From positions 94,321,071 through 94,385,070 of the forward strand of contig NC_084793.1 of the NCBI RefSeq assembly GCF_963169125.1: 64,000 bases of DNA, in the 5' to 3' direction. This document shows, piece by piece, positions 36,196-50,082 of this stretch (positions within the stretch are counted from its first letter, which is position 1; each line of letters starts with the position of its first letter). The translations under genes were made by a program, and so were the position numbers. Source of the stretch: Humulus lupulus. Taxonomy: Eukaryota > Streptophyta > Magnoliopsida > Rosales > Cannabaceae. The notes beneath the pieces were generated by a model, which worked only from the letters and a program-made list of their open reading frames with translations, did no database searches and was not told the origin of the DNA.

Positions 36196-36876
36196 AATAT
36201 AATAATATTCCATTAAAGTTAACAAAAAAAATTAAAAAATCCTTAAAACAAAAAAAATTAATTATCTACACACTTATTAATAAAAGAGATACTCTTGATA
36301 TGCAAATATAATGTTACGCTTTCAAATTACCTTGAATGCATTCATTAAAATTTATGGAATATGACATACATATATGTCTTTTATAAGATACATAACACAA
36401 ATATGCATGTATGTAACCTATCCAACTTACATGGTTATGGGAATATATTCATTAAAAAAATACTCATAAAATATTTCAAATTTGGTAGTTTAGTTTGATT
36501 AATCAATAATTGAGTCTTTGAACAAGTGAAAATTTGTCAATTTGCATTCGATTGTCCCCTATTCATGTTTGCACAGGAAGTATTTTGATAGTAGCTATAT
36601 ATGATCTTGTGAGTTTCTTTGATATTATGAATTATTAAAAAAAATCAGTCAAAATTTAACAAAATATAGAGTTTTTAGAAGAATTACCTAAAACTCCTCT
36701 CCATTTTATTTGGAAATTAACACACACACATATATATATATATAAACATTAAACTCTTTATATTTTGATCAAATACTTGATAGAATAACTAAACTTCAAA
36801 TAATTTGCTATGATGTGAATGTAAAAATAACAAAACAAATGGCATAACTATTATTCACAGTTAATCTATATGATCT
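36196..36876. other. AT-rich noncoding stretch
   Basis: No gene seen. Contains a short CA/TA microsatellite at about 36720-36743. Confidence 0.4.
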
Positions 36877-36979
36877 CGCTACTACAAATATAGGTTTTCT
36901 CTACGTTTTTTTTCAAACTTAAATAAAAAGTGCAGAGCGATCATAAAAACCGCAAAGAAAAATATTGATAAAATATAAA

Positions 36980-37537
36980 TGAGCAAACAAACAAATTATT
37001 AAGAGAATACAACATAAAACAACCTCATCTAACAACATGCATTTAGTTTCTAGGTATACCAAAATAGAGATGAGTTAGTAAATACACACCTCCACCATTA
37101 CTACTTAGAGCTTGAGAAATGCTATCTTAACCCTGAAAATAACCAAGAACAATTATTAGAAGATGAATCTGAGATAGTCTCTTTTGGAGCATCACACTAC
37201 TTCACTCTATAAAACTCCATCTGAATACTATTTGTGTATTTCAAAAAACCCTTTCATAACTCTTGAAAAAAAATATCGTGTATATAATATACCAAATATA
37301 GAGTAATGAATTAATATGGTTATTGGGTCTTGAGTGTTTGATCAAAAGAGTGTATGTAAACTCAATAGGCTGGTCACATAAATTTTTAGTGTGTGTCCAA
37401 GGAGACTATCTATATATTTAGAAATATAACACTATCCCATTATGGTCCCCAATAATACCATTATCAGGCCAAACATATATGGTTGTTAAACAATGAAGTG
37501 ATGTATTTATACTAGTCCACATAATTTATTTCCAACA
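36980..37537 (-). repeat. 3' LTR of the truncated Copia (left border uncertain)
   Basis: The right border is clear: on the minus strand a polypurine tract is followed by TGTTGGAAATAAATTATG, the LTR start. The left border is proposed at a TG at 36980 (minus-strand ...TTTGCTCA) but no target duplication confirms it. Confidence 0.55.
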
Positions 37538-37552
37538 ATTCTCCCACTTGGA
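37538..37552 (-). promoter_or_regulatory. Polypurine tract of the truncated Copia
   Basis: Minus strand CCAAGTGGGAGAAT directly before TGTTGGAAAT, the usual plant Copia arrangement. Confidence 0.8.
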
Positions 37553-37942
37553 CAGTATATACAAAACAAAGCAAACATCACATTATATAATGAATCTCTA
37601 TCAGTCAACCCAAAGCTGAAACAATAACGTAAAATATCATATCGATAGGATATAAATATTTTAACGATCAATGCTTACAAGATTCACAAAAGATAACAAC
37701 CATAACAAAAATAATGTATTTAATAACAATAGAGATGGAAAGACAGAATATATCTCATTGATTTGTCACTTAACCAAGCCAAAATGCAACCAAGGCGTTA
37801 TGGTAAATATAGTGACCAAAATACGTACATTGTGCATGTAATGTATAAAGTAAAATTACAAGCAATCCTTACAAAAATACCAACATGTTTATCACAAACA
37901 ATCAAACATAAAATTAGCTCTCACTAACACAAAAAAAAGGGT

Positions 37943-40825
37943 CTAAGATCTCAACAATCCCATATGAGATACGTGTTCTTGAAACACACAAATAGGCAAA
38001 CCCTTAGTTAGTGGATCCGCTAACATGTTGGCTGAAGGTATATGTTCTATGGTAATGAGAGATTCTGCTACTTGTTCTTTAACAAAATAAAACTTGATAT
38101 CCATATGCTTGGAGCGAGTAGTGCTCCCAGTGTTAATGGGTTCAGCGGTCTAGAAATGGAGTCTACAACTCCCAAAGCTAAAATGAATTTTCGCAGCCAA
38201 GCTGCATGACAAGTACCCTCATAACATGCCATGACTTCTGCATGCATTGACGAAGTAGCTATAAGTGTCTGCTTGACACTTTTCCACGAAATAGCTTCTT
38301 CAGCCATCATTTAAATATAACCAGAAGTAGACTTTTTATCATCCACACAGCCTGCATGATCGGCATCACAAAATCCAACCACATTAAGAAGGTTAGATCA
38401 TCGATATGTCAACATAAGATCCTTGGTACCCTTAAGATACCTCATGACTTTCTTAGCCGCTTTCCAATGGTTCAGTCCAGGATTACTCAAGTATCTACCC
38501 AATACACCAACTACAAAGGCTATATCGGGGCGTGTACAAACTTGAGCATACATCAGGCTGCCTACAACAGAAGCATATGGGACGACATTCATATGAGTTC
38601 TTTCTTCATTGTTCCGAGGATACTAATCTCTAGAAAACTTATCATCCTTCACAATGGGAGCTTTCATAGGAGAACATGATTGCATATTGAACCTTTTCAG
38701 TACTCGGTCAATATATGCTCTTTGGGATAGTCTAAGAACGCCATTAGCCCTATCACGAAGAATCTGTATACCTAAAACATACGAGGCTTCTCCAAGATCC
38801 TTCATATCAAAATGACTAAACAACAAATTCTTTGTTTCAAACAAAAGATTTGTGTCATTAGATGCGAGCAAAATGTCATCAACATATAATACTAGAAAAA
38901 TGTAACTGCTCCCACTCATCCTCATATATATGCATTGATCAACAACATTCTCCTTTAAACCACTAGCGGTGACAACTCTGTGAAACTTCAAATACCATTG
39001 TCTTGAAGCTTGTTTCAACCCATAAATGGACTTTTGAAGCTTACACACCATATTTTCTTTCCCAGTCACCTTAAATTCATCTGGTTGAGTCATATACACA
39101 TCCTCATTCAATTCTCCATTCAAGAAAGCAGTTTTCACATCCATCTGATGAAGTTCTAAATCAAAATGAGCCACAATTGCCATGATAATCCTAAAAGAAT
39201 CTTTAGTGGAAACTGGTGAAAAAGTTTCTTTATAATCAACACCTTCTCTTTGGTTGTAACATTTTGCCAAAAGTCTAGCTTTATACCTTTCCACTTGACC
39301 ATCTGAATCACGCTTTGTCTTAAACATCCATTTGCAACCAATGGGTTTACATCCTTTAGGCAATTCCACTAAGTCCCATACTTCATTCTTGGACATGGAA
39401 TTCATTCCATCATTCATAGCCTCCATCCATAGATCATTTTGCGGACTAGTAATTACTTCTTGATAAGTGACGGGATCTAACACATCTCCTATGTCATATT
39501 CACATTCCTGAAGATAAACCACATTGCAGGTCTACGCATTCTTTGAGATCTTCTTAAAATAACTTCTTCAGGACCAATAGGTGGAATATCTTCTACTTCC
39601 TCACCATGTGGTTCATTATGAGCTTCCACTTGAGGTTGGTCAGTTGTAGGCGCAGCGGAAACAACATGAATAAGAATAGGGATTAAGACACACTCTTCCC
39701 TAAACAATATCTCTCTTGGCCTTTGACTTTCACCAAACTCATCTTCAAAGTAGAAAGCTTTATCTGATTCAATCACTCTAGTAGTGTGAGTAGGGCAATA
39801 GAATCTAGAACCTCTTGATCCAAGACAAAAACCCACAAAAAAAAACCACTAATAGTTTTTGGATCAAGTTTCTTAGACTGCGGATTATAAGGCCTTACTT
39901 CTGCCTTACATCCCCACACATGAAAATGGCGGAAACTGGGTTTCTTATTAGACCATAACTCATACGGAGTCTTTGGAACCGACTTACTTGGTACTTGGTT
40001 CAAAATATAAGCAGCAGTCCTTAAAGCCTCACCCCACAAAAATTATGGCAAAGAAGAATGGATAAGCATACATCACACCATGTGATTTCTTCTTTCAGCA
40101 ATACCATTTTGCTCAGGGGTCCTAGGCATTGTGTATGTTGCAACAATACCGCAATCCTGCAAATACTTAGCAAAAGGCCCAGGGTTTCTACCAGTCTCAT
40201 CATATCTCCCATAATACTCACCACCTCTATCAGAATGGACTGACTTGATCTTCTTATCCTTTTGTAGTTCCACCCTATTCTTGAAAACTTTAAAAGCTTC
40301 TAAGGAATCAAACTTTTCACGAATTAACTCAACATGACCATATTGTGAAAAATCATCAATAAAAGTGATGAAATATTTGTAACCACCCATAGCAGGAGGA
40401 GTAAAAGGACCACAAACATCTGAATGAATCATTTCAAGTAAATCTACACTTCTGTCAATTTTACTCTTTCTAGTCTTGGCAGTTGTCTTTCCTTTTATAC
40501 AATCAACACAAGTATCAAAATCAGAAAAATCGAGATTTTGCAAAACACCATCCTTTACCAATCTTTCTATTCTCTGCTTAGAAATGTGACCTAAACGTCT
40601 ATGCCATAACATAGAATAATTTTCATTGCATCTCACATGTTTAGAACCAACAACAACATTAAGAGAAGAGGAAGAGAGAGATAAAACTTCATTCAAATTA
40701 AGCTTGTATAAATTTCCTTGTAAACATCCATTTCCTATTAAAGGGGAGTTATGGTACAAACAAACTTTTCCAGTCCCAAAAGAAAGACTATAACCTAGTC
40801 TATCCAACCCTTCACTCTCCTCCAT
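37943..40825 (-). pseudogene. Copia pol remnant: integrase, reverse transcriptase, RNase H
   Basis: The minus strand encodes, in order, the integrase zinc region (LWHRRLGHISKQRIERL, then CVDCIKGK), integrase core (FITFIDDFSQYGHV, VHSDRGGEYYGR, RTPEQNGIAERRN), a frameshift near 40073, the rest of integrase (NQVPSKSVPKTPYELW), RT (39522-38623) with GCKWMFKTKRDSDG, QMDVKTAFLNGELNEDVYM and LYVDDILLASND, and RNase H pieces to a stop at 37943. Gag and protease are absent and no 5' LTR is found, so the element is truncated at about 40825. The YVDD box is intact, but frameshifts and stops break the protein. It belongs to a Copia family different from the Angela-like one to the left. Confidence 0.9.
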
Positions 40826-42830
40826 TTATTCGATCTCGACCCTTCACTCTCCTCATTTCCCTCATTTCAGTCATGTGCGATAAAGGAAAACTCATCGTCT
40901 CCAGCCACGGTAATTACCATCTTCACCATTTTTATGTGTGTGTTTTTTTTTTTAATTTTGTTTCCACATTAATACTTTAAATCATGTATATATTCATAAA
41001 AATGATTTATTTTGAAGTTTTAGGGAAAAAATGAAAAAAATTTGAATGATTTTAATGAGGTTTTAATGTATATTTATAGGTTGTATTTTTTTTTATAATT
41101 TTTGGACGTTTTTGAATGTTTGTGGAGGATTAGAAGATATTTTCATGCTTCAAAATAGGTATTGTTCTCTTAAACTGGACTTTATTTTTTTTTTAATATT
41201 TCAGATTTTGGGATATTAATACCTAATGTATTTGTTTTTTTTGATAATGTTAATATTAATTATGTTAATTATTTACAATATATTATTTTTTACATAATTT
41301 TTTATATTATAATATTGTTTTTTTTACATATCTTTTTATATTATTTACATAATGAATTTTTTTAAGTTAATTTTTGTTAATTATTTTAGAAATCCAAATT
41401 TATTATCAATTTATCACTAATTTTGTAATTATTATGGTTTAGTAAATTTAATTTTAGTGGTATAACTAATTTATTAGAAAGTTACTAGTTAAAATTTGAG
41501 TCTACTTGTTTTAATTTAATAACTAATTTTGAATACTCTAAATCATACCAACTACTATATTTACTAATCATTGTTTAAACTTTTATTGTAAGAAATACTT
41601 GTTTGAATTTGAAGTGTATGTGTTGAAATTGTTGAAGATTAATTTTGAAGGTGAGTAATAATTACTAATTAATAATGTTTTATATTTCTTTTTGATATTA
41701 TACAAACTAATGTTAGAGGAGTTTGAATATATTAGATATTCATCCGTAGATAAGTAGGTTTTGAGATAAAATTGTGTGCTGCGGAGATAACAAAAGGTTG
41801 AGACACATGCGTGTTTTAGTGAAGTAGATTCTGCGAATGCTATGTGCTGTAGTGGTTTATGGATAAAATTATGCATGTTGATTGTTGTGTTTGTTTGAAT
41901 TGAATTTATAGGAAGTAATAATTTTGGACATGCTATAGAAACAGAGGAAAACTTTGCCCAATTTTTTTTTAAAGATTAATATATTGATTGAAATTATGCA
42001 TGACGGTTTTAAGAAATAATTCTTTAACTTAAAAGTTGTGTTGTTGTGGACTATTAATAATGATTTCTCGGCATATGATAATATGTCAGGGTTAAGCACA
42101 AAATGTTACCAGGGATGTCTAATATGTTGCACTAATACATGAGCTCGTCGTCTGCCAAATGGGCACAAAATGTGATTTTTATGTATGAAGATACATTTAT
42201 GATCTTGTAAAATACACCAAATCTGGCGGAAGTTATCAATAAGAAAGTATGTTATATTTTATACTTTTTTTGTTTAAGAAAAACTATATATAATACTTAA
42301 TCATCTAATCTATATTTACTTGTCAATTTTGTAGTGATTTGACAAAAACGTATTCAGTGTCACGAGCGACCTACTCCCACTACAAACCAACTAGTTTGCA
42401 AGATTAATGTCATTTATTTATGAATTCTAATTTTTCTTATATGTAACTTACCAACTTAATTCGTTTGTTCTTATTATTTTTTCTTATGTATGTATATTGA
42501 ACTACTTGTGTATATATATAAATGACATATTTTTATTAGTAATGATATATGAATGTTTTTCTTAATTTTAATTTATACATTATGTTTATTTAGATAATAA
42601 TTTATGAAATTATGTATTTAAGAATATCTTATATGTTATATTATTATATAAATTTATTTATATAAAGTATGGTATTTTATATTAAAAAAATTAAATATAA
42701 TCTTGTATTGAATATAGCATTATTAATATAATTTTATTGGTATTAAAAAAAATTAATTTGAAATCAAATTATAAATGAAAAGAAAACAAAAATAATTATA
42801 TATTAAAAAAATATTTTTCTGCAGTTTGCG
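40826..42830. other. Internal noncoding part of the CACTA element
   Basis: Mostly AT-rich, no recognisable transposase. At about 40874-40911 the plus strand reads an ATG-started short exon-like stretch (MCDKGKLIVSSH) followed by GTAATT, a plausible splice donor after a CT-rich leader. It could be the first exon of a decayed transposon gene or a captured host fragment; nothing downstream confirms either. Confidence 0.4.
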
Positions 42831-43035
42831 GTTTTTTTAAAAGAATTGCAGAGAAAAAATTCTTCTGGGCTTTTTTTTTTTAAAAGAACTGCAGAGAAAG
42901 AATAAAAGAAATTCTTTATTTGCGGTTTTTTCATTAACTTTTTTCTGCGGTCGAATACACTACAGTTCAAATTACTCCAAAAAACCGTATTAAGAAAAAA
43001 AATCGCGGAGAAAACTTTATTTTGTAGTAGTGTCT

Positions 43036-46000
43036 AATCTAGACACTATCGTGATATTCCTAAAAAGTGAGTAGTAAATTGAGCTATATATGTCTGGACA
43101 TACTCATTTTGGCTTTGTTGAGAGTGAGTGTTTTAATGTTCTGATTATGCCTATGCCTATGCCTATGCCTATGCCTATGCCTTAGTGCTCTCGTGTTATA
43201 TGATGACCTGATCGTATACTTCATGTAATTATATAGTGAGTTACCTATCAATATTATGGTGTCCATAATAGGAAAATAATTAATAGGAAGCAATTCTCTT
43301 GGTGGGTAATATGGACATCATCTTAATTTGTTGAGTTTTGTTTCATTAAAGAAATAATCAAGTGTGGTTAGATACCATGTGGAGCAATATTATTTGTTTT
43401 AATTGTGAATTAATATAACAAAATAATGAGAAAAGGGGGATGACAGACCATTGAGTTATCAATTCCAACAACAATACAAAACTTTTATAGTCTTCTTATT
43501 TTATCTTTCTTTTTTATTTTCTCACTAACTTTTTTAAATATCTAATATTTCTCTTCTTCTTTTTTTATTAGTAAAGAAAAAACACATCGTACGTCAATCA
43601 TGTTAATACAATAAAAAGGTTGAATCCAAACTTGTACGTTTATATGTGACTCCTAATTTTAATAACAACAAACACAGGGTTTTAACCCATTTTTAATGAG
43701 TATATAAAGTCATACCCCATGACGAAATAATGAATGAATGAACTAACCTACATGAAAGGGCCTTCTAAACAGTGGTTTGGTTGAATAACTTTTTTTTTTG
43801 GCAAATAGTTGAATAACTCCTTTAATACACACATAACTAACAAGATTAAACTAAACTAAAATTTTATAAATAAATAAATAAAAACATTAGATTAGATAGT
43901 TGTGATTTTTGCAAGCTAAGCTAAAACCCATTATTCATTTTGCAATAGGGTTATGAATTTGAGAACGAGATGCCATATCTTTATCAGTCCTCCTCAATCT
44001 ATAGTTGCCCCTTTGCTTTCATACATTTTTACTTGTGGTCCAACCTTTCATAAATTAAAGAAATTTCCAAGTCTCTAGACTCTCTACACTCAAATCTATA
44101 CATCTTACACGGACCAATATTCCAAAATGGGTATTTGTATTTCCATTGAGGGTTTTTTCTAAAAAAATAAAAATTATGAAGTGGTCCACTTAAATGTATA
44201 TTAAGAAACAACTTTTAGGCCAAGCAAGAGTAATGATCCCAATTGCTCAAATTTCCCATTTTAATTTCTTAATTGACAACTTAATTGCAAGGTCAACTTC
44301 CCTTAACAATTTATTAGTTCTTATTCTTAAGCAGTTATTTTGTTCCATCAAACTTAATCAACTTCTCTTACATCTGTTCAACAACCCTTTTGTTTCATTT
44401 TCAAGAGGAAAAAAAATAGAACGGTTAATGACCATCCAAGGTCAACACAGTTAAAGTCAATAAATTGAGGTAAATTGGATGTGAGTATCTTCAGCTCGAA
44501 GAAGTCTCTATATTTAATATATGTGCTTTGGAAAAGAAGAAATATTTTAGCTTAATATGTATTATATATGTTTTAGAATATAATATAGTTTGAGGTGTTT
44601 GTTTTGTTTCCTTAATTAAGAAGTTGAAGAATAAAAAAAATGGCACTCAAACTACTATCCATCATCTTCTAGTTGGCAGGAAGTTTTGTATACAATTGTT
44701 TATACTTTGTATGTGCATAAGCACATTTTATAATCAAAATATATAAATATAAATGAGTATTCTGAAAAATGTTGGAGACATAGAAGTGGATATTGAAAAT
44801 GGTCATTTATTATATTGATTTTTTTTTTTCTCAGATATTGTATTGAATCTTGTTCATACTGTCACAAACGAAACATGGCTATTTTTTTTAGCATAAATCA
44901 ATCACATATGAATGATAAGGAAACTCACGAGTCTGCAGTGCCATATTCAGACTTATATGGCATAGAAAGCCAAATGAGGCAAAAAGGATGTCAATCCTTA
45001 TTTTTTATTTTACTGGAAAATATGAGATAAATAATCTTTATATATGTGGGACATGTTTGATGGTCTTCTACATCTATTGAACTTGATATAGACACAAAAG
45101 AAGTTAACACACAACCCATCAGACTACTAGTTTTTTTTTTAATTTAAAAAAAAAAACAGACGAAAGATGTAATGAAAGTATTATTAAATTAATGATCCTC
45201 TGAGGAAAATCAGATAAGAAGGTGATATATATTAAAAATAGAAAAAAAGATCAAACACTATGCACCAAAACAGTACACATATGTTTTTGTCAGATCAACT
45301 TGAAGAATTACACAAATTTAGATCCCTAAAAACGGTTCCTGATCGAGTCTTTTTATTTTAGAGTCCAGTACTAGTATAATATAAAACAAAAAACCATGTG
45401 ATATAATTACAATACCAATTAAGTTATTACAATAATATTCCTATTCTATGTAACAGAAGCATTAGTTTACTCCCCCAAAGCCCAAAATATATGTTCAATT
45501 CTCACATTTAATTAAATATCTAAATCTAAAGTTTTGGAGCTAAATATGGTTATAATATGAGGTAAAAATCACATATGATTAAAATATACACTGTGGCTAA
45601 TCGTATTTTCTTGCATTGTGTATTATATTATTATTATGTAATATCCAGATGTAGTCTATGATCAACAAAACAATGTGTTTGTAGGTAGCTAGATATGACA
45701 TATTGTTGGGAGAATAGTGGTAAAATTCTAAATGTAGTAAGCATAATTATTATCATTACGAGTAACTAGGATACTGATCCCACTTGGATATTCATCTGGA
45801 CAATAAACACAATGACATAACAACCACGAATTTGTATAAGTGAGATCTCTTGGGGTTTGGAGTCCAAATTATATCATAAATCATTACATTACTAACCGAT
45901 AATTATGAAAATCTGTTAAGAACTCAGCTTTCTTACTTTACAAAAATCACCATTAAATTACCTTATTATTTCTTTCTTATTTCCGTTTGCATAAGTTGTA

Positions 46001-46723
46001 GTAACTACAAATTAGAAGGATTAGCCAGATAATTGGGTACTGGTTATGTAGCTAATCAAAATGATGATAGCTTTGGAATGTTTGAGAGGCCATGTGACTT
46101 GAGGTTTACTCCAAATTATTTATTGGTTTAAAAGTAACATACCCACTTAGTGTGATGTTTATTTAATTGAGAGGCATGAGTTAGTTTGCTTTGAAAGTTG
46201 ATAACAAAAGCTTTTACGAACCATGATATTATTATTATTGCATACATATTGTTATATTATAACCCATAGCTTTCCAACGTTGCTTCTCCTTTCCACTTCA
46301 ACCCCACACATAAAACAAATGTGACTATTTATTTACCAAAACAAAAATGTGGCTATAATTTGGTTGGAATTATATATTACTTTATTAAATTTCTTAGAAT
46401 CGAAGATTCAAAAGTTGAGAATAATAATGTTTAGTCGCATAAAATAAATACTCTTCAAAACAAAATGTACGTGTATCTTCCAAAACTTTCTTTAATTTCA
46501 GCTCCCAAATCGTGTTGAAAGTCACAACTTTTGACATTTTTTTCTTCTTAACATCTCCTCTATTCTAAGTTATACATAAATGTTTGTACTTTCTTTTCTC
46601 TTCTTTACTATTTTTGCTGAATACACAAGGCTTATACACACATGTACATAATACACATTAATGTACATATGAAATATGTATAAGTTAGGCTATCCTTATA
46701 GTCCATTGTCCATGTATAGAAGC
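43036..46723. other. 3.7 kb AT-rich intergenic sequence without a gene
   Basis: No coding region, RNA gene or transposon boundary recognised on either strand. Small frames such as 44815-45030 have AT-driven composition and no known features. Confidence 0.45.
43147..43182. repeat. Hexanucleotide microsatellite (ATGCCT)6
   Basis: Six perfect tandem copies of ATGCCT. It is a likely polymorphic simple repeat. Confidence 0.95.
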
Positions 46724-46977
46724 TTCGAAGTAGACTAATCCAAGTAGCCTCGAACTCCTACCGGTAACAGACGTCGCATAAGAATGTGAAAATCATGGGA
46801 TTTTAACCCAACAATGTTGCCATCATTGTCAGTTACTTTCTTAAAGAAATTTCGAAATAGACTAATCCAAGTAGCCTCGAACTCCTACCGGTAACAGACG
46901 TCGCATAAGAATGTGACAATCATGGGATTTTAACCCAACAATGTTGCCATCATTGTCAGTTACTTTCTTAAAGAAAT
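46724..46977. repeat. 127-bp tandem duplication inside the transposase relic
   Basis: Two nearly identical adjacent copies, 46724-46850 and 46851-46977, with AAATTTC at the joins. As 127 is not a multiple of three the duplication shifts the frame. Confidence 0.93.
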
Positions 46978-47735
46978 TTGAACCGAAGCCTTCAGGAAGT
47001 CTAACTCCTTTTACGAACTGACAAAAAAAACTGTCTATCATCCGGTGTGAAAGAGTACATAGGATATGGTTTGATCAACTTTGTACCGTCTTCCTTGAGG
47101 TGCAATTCTTCTTGGATACCCCAATTCTTTAAGTCTACTCGTGCGTTGGTGGTGTCTTTAGATTTCTCATTCATAAGAAAAGTACTGAGTAAACTGTCGC
47201 AAACATTTTTCTCTACATGCATCACATCTAAATTGTGCTACAGTTCAAGTTCGGATCAGTAATCAAGTTCAAAGAAAATACTCTTTTCACTCCAATTAAG
47301 CTATTTTGGATCTCGTTTTCTTTTCACACCCCCAAAACTGACATGTTTACCCGGAAAACAACCTGAAACATGCGCTAATTGTTCAAGTATGTCTTGACTA
47401 TTGAATTTTCTTGGAGGACGTCCTTTTTCATAATTCCCATCAAACAAGCGACTCTTCCTCCACTTATGCATAGAAGATAAGAATCTTTTATGACCAACAT
47501 AAATCATCTTCCCAATTACCCGACATGAAGGAGTGTCTTCGTTGCATGAATGACATGCCATATATCTTTGGCCATTCCAACCAGAGAAACTACTACGGGC
47601 TGAAAAATCATTAATAGTCCATAATAGTGTTGCATGCATTCTGAATACACTAAGCTTTGCAATTTCTTTAAGCAAATTTGTGCTCGTACATTGGTTGTTA
47701 AGGACATGGAGAATTCACAAGATCAAGTGATACAA
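46724..47735 (-). pseudogene. CACTA TNP2-type transposase, N-terminal/central part
   Basis: Minus-strand remnant of the Transposase_21 (TNP2) family. From right to left it encodes FRMHATLLWTINDFSARSSF, then CHSCNEDTPSCRVIGKMIYV and RPPRKFNSQDILEQL (47675-47301). A diverged gap follows, then HVEKNVCDSLLSTFLM with ARVDLKNWGIQEELHL (47225-47001), then NIVGLKSHDFHILMRRLLPV. The last block is present twice because of a 127-bp tandem duplication (46724-46850 and 46851-46977). Stops and frameshifts are frequent. The next domain of the family is not found to the left but on the opposite strand at 50083, so the gene has been split by an inversion. Confidence 0.9.
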
Positions 47736-50077
47736 TGTAACGCCCTGGATAGCCAAGACCGTTACAATGTGTGTTTATAAAAGTGCTAGACTTGCTAATC
47801 AAGTCGTGTAGTTGAAAACGTGTTATTGAAACTATTGTGGTACTAGGGTTAAAAGATTTCGGTCTCAAAAGCCGCATTTCTTATAAATAAACATTTTCTG
47901 TTTACACGGGATCCCAAAAATAATAAGATTAAAACCATTTACAAAGATTCAAGATTTAAATACTGTAATTAGCCATTCTAAGGAAAAATAGACTGTTAGG
48001 CATTCCCTGTCCTGATCCACTCCTCGGCCATGGCGATCGAACAACTGACTATGTACATTCAGCCCCGAAGCTCTCCTTCTCAGGATTGGTTCAGCTTGCC
48101 TTTGCCTTTACCTGCACCACATAGCACCCGTGAGCCAAGGCCCAGCAAGAAAACACAATAACAGAGCATAAACAATCAATAGACAATCCAATATCCCATA
48201 TCACATAAACATGTTCTCAACAGTTTAAGCATTCATGATAACCAAGTATTTAGCATACCAAACATATCATTTCATATCAATAATCAATTTACAAATGATA
48301 ACTAGGGTTAGTGCCCTCAGGCCGCACCCTCTATTTATCCCACTGACTCCGGCCCGCTTAAACCGAGCTCAGTGAATATTAAGCTGTCCTCGGCTACCAG
48401 TGGCCAAGCCGCGCCTTGTGCGCAAATATTGTATACGACACCCTTAGGTCATCTATCACATGTCCCATGACATAATACAGATATCGGGAGCACTTAGTCC
48501 CATCACAAACAAAATACCGGATGTAGTTTTCTTACCTTTAGATTCACTAGCTTCGATCACCTTGATCCTTGAGCACGATCCCTCTTGAGCCCTAGCGTAC
48601 TCCTAGTCACAACCATAGGTCAGAATCATCACCAACCCTCAAGTCCAAAACCTAACCTTGGGACCAATCCCGAGCCCTCGGGAAGCCCCAATTCCACCAA
48701 ATGGGGCGGTGGAATCGAACCCCGAACCCCCGGGCAAAAACCCTTGAAAATAACCCAAAAACCCTCTTCTGGAAGTAGGGTAGCGCTACAGTGCTCTTTG
48801 GAGGGCGCTACAGCGCTACAAGCAGAACCAAAATCCCCCAGACAACCAAGCCTAGCGCTAGTCACAGAACCAGCACCCCTACATTTTTCCTTCCTGCGAT
48901 TTCCCCAAGCCAACCCTTACCAAAACTTTTCTAATCCTCAACCAAACTTAAAAACAAGCTTATCCACACACTCCACTCATCCCAAGCATCCCAAATACAT
49001 AAAACCCAATCACATGCACCCCTAATCTCAAAATTCACCATGGTTGAACCTCAAACTCAGAAACTTCAGCACAGCAGTCAAAACCTCAGAATTTAAAGCT
49101 TAGAATTTCATACCTTCAATGGGGATTCGACCTTAAGTCAGCTTCTACACCTCCTTGGCTTACTCCTCCTCAAACCCCTGGCTTGAATTCCCTAGAGTTC
49201 CCACCAAATTCAGCTTAGACACCATAGTTCAATACCAAAAGCAAAAAACTGAAGAAACTTCAAAGTATTACCTCAACTAAATGGCTTATTCTTGCTAAAC
49301 CCTTGCCAAATATTCAAGCCAGACCAAGAACTCTTGCCTCAAGCTTACTCTGGCTTCCCCTAGGTTTCTGCTCCAAAATACCTCAAGAACTGATGAAGAA
49401 AACCTAGACCGACCTTGACAAAATGGCCTGCTCTTCTTTCCCTTCTTTTCTTTCTTTCCTTAGACTTCTACTTCATTCTACAAACTCCACTAAGCATAAA
49501 GCCTCAGTTATGCCTATCTTTATATGCCAAATGACCACAATACCCTCCCCTTTAATTCTAAATCCTTTAATCCACTTAGGGCATTTTGGTCATTTTACCC
49601 AATTCCCGCTAATTCCTCAAGTGTCTCTAATATTTTCCGCTTGCTTCCCGATACCTAATTAATCGCCAATTATATTCCTCGATGTCAAAATAGGCCCCAA
49701 TATATTCTCTAAATTCCCATTTATACCCCTAGGCTCGCCCTGAGCTGGGTATAAATCCTCGCCGTGACTTTTTCGCTAAACCGCTCACTAGGATCGTCTC
49801 GAACCACAGATCAAAGATATATCCACATAATAATGTGGTCTCAACAATTTATCACATATATATACAGTTATGCCCTTAACAGACCAAAATTACAATTATG
49901 CCCTTTCTAACCTAATCAGGGCCTACACGCATACTAATACACATAGTCATGCATCTCAAATATTCAAATAGCCATACAACATGCTTTTACACCATTAAAT
50001 CACATATATTCCAACTATGCCCTCCCGGCACACTAATCAAGGCCCTTAAGCCTCATTAGTAAATTTGGGTCGTTACA
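47736..50077 (-). mobile_element. Solo LTR, Gypsy-like, 2342 bp
   Basis: Termini TGTAACGCCCTGG and GGGTCGTTACA and a perfect 5-bp target duplication TACAA at 47731-47735 and 50078-50082. Minus orientation is inferred because that strand starts TGTAACGACCCAAATTTACT, a start I associate with plant Gypsy LTRs. No internal region remains. Reading frames within (for example 48585-49025) are LTR sequence and have no known protein features. It is inserted at the junction of the two inverted CACTA transposase halves. Confidence 0.93.
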
Positions 50078-50082
50078 TACAA

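Larger units (their letters stand above)
36877..43032. mobile_element. CACTA-type (En/Spm) DNA transposon, 6.2 kb, with a Copia inside
   Basis: The right end, reverse-complemented, reads CACTACTACAAAATAAAG, and the left end reads CGCTACTACAAATATAGG (second base changed). Both continue into TTTTCTC.RCG and a T run. A 3-bp target duplication TCT at 36874-36876 and 43033-43035 fits the superfamily. Subterminal motifs CTGCAGAGAAA and AAAACCGCAAA recur near both ends, as expected for transposase-binding repeats. No CACTA transposase is recognised, so it is non-autonomous. A 5'-truncated Copia occupies about 36980-40825. Confidence 0.85.

Noticed and set aside
48585..49025. 146-codon proline-rich frame
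   Set aside because: It lies completely inside the solo LTR 47736-50077 and has no known domain.
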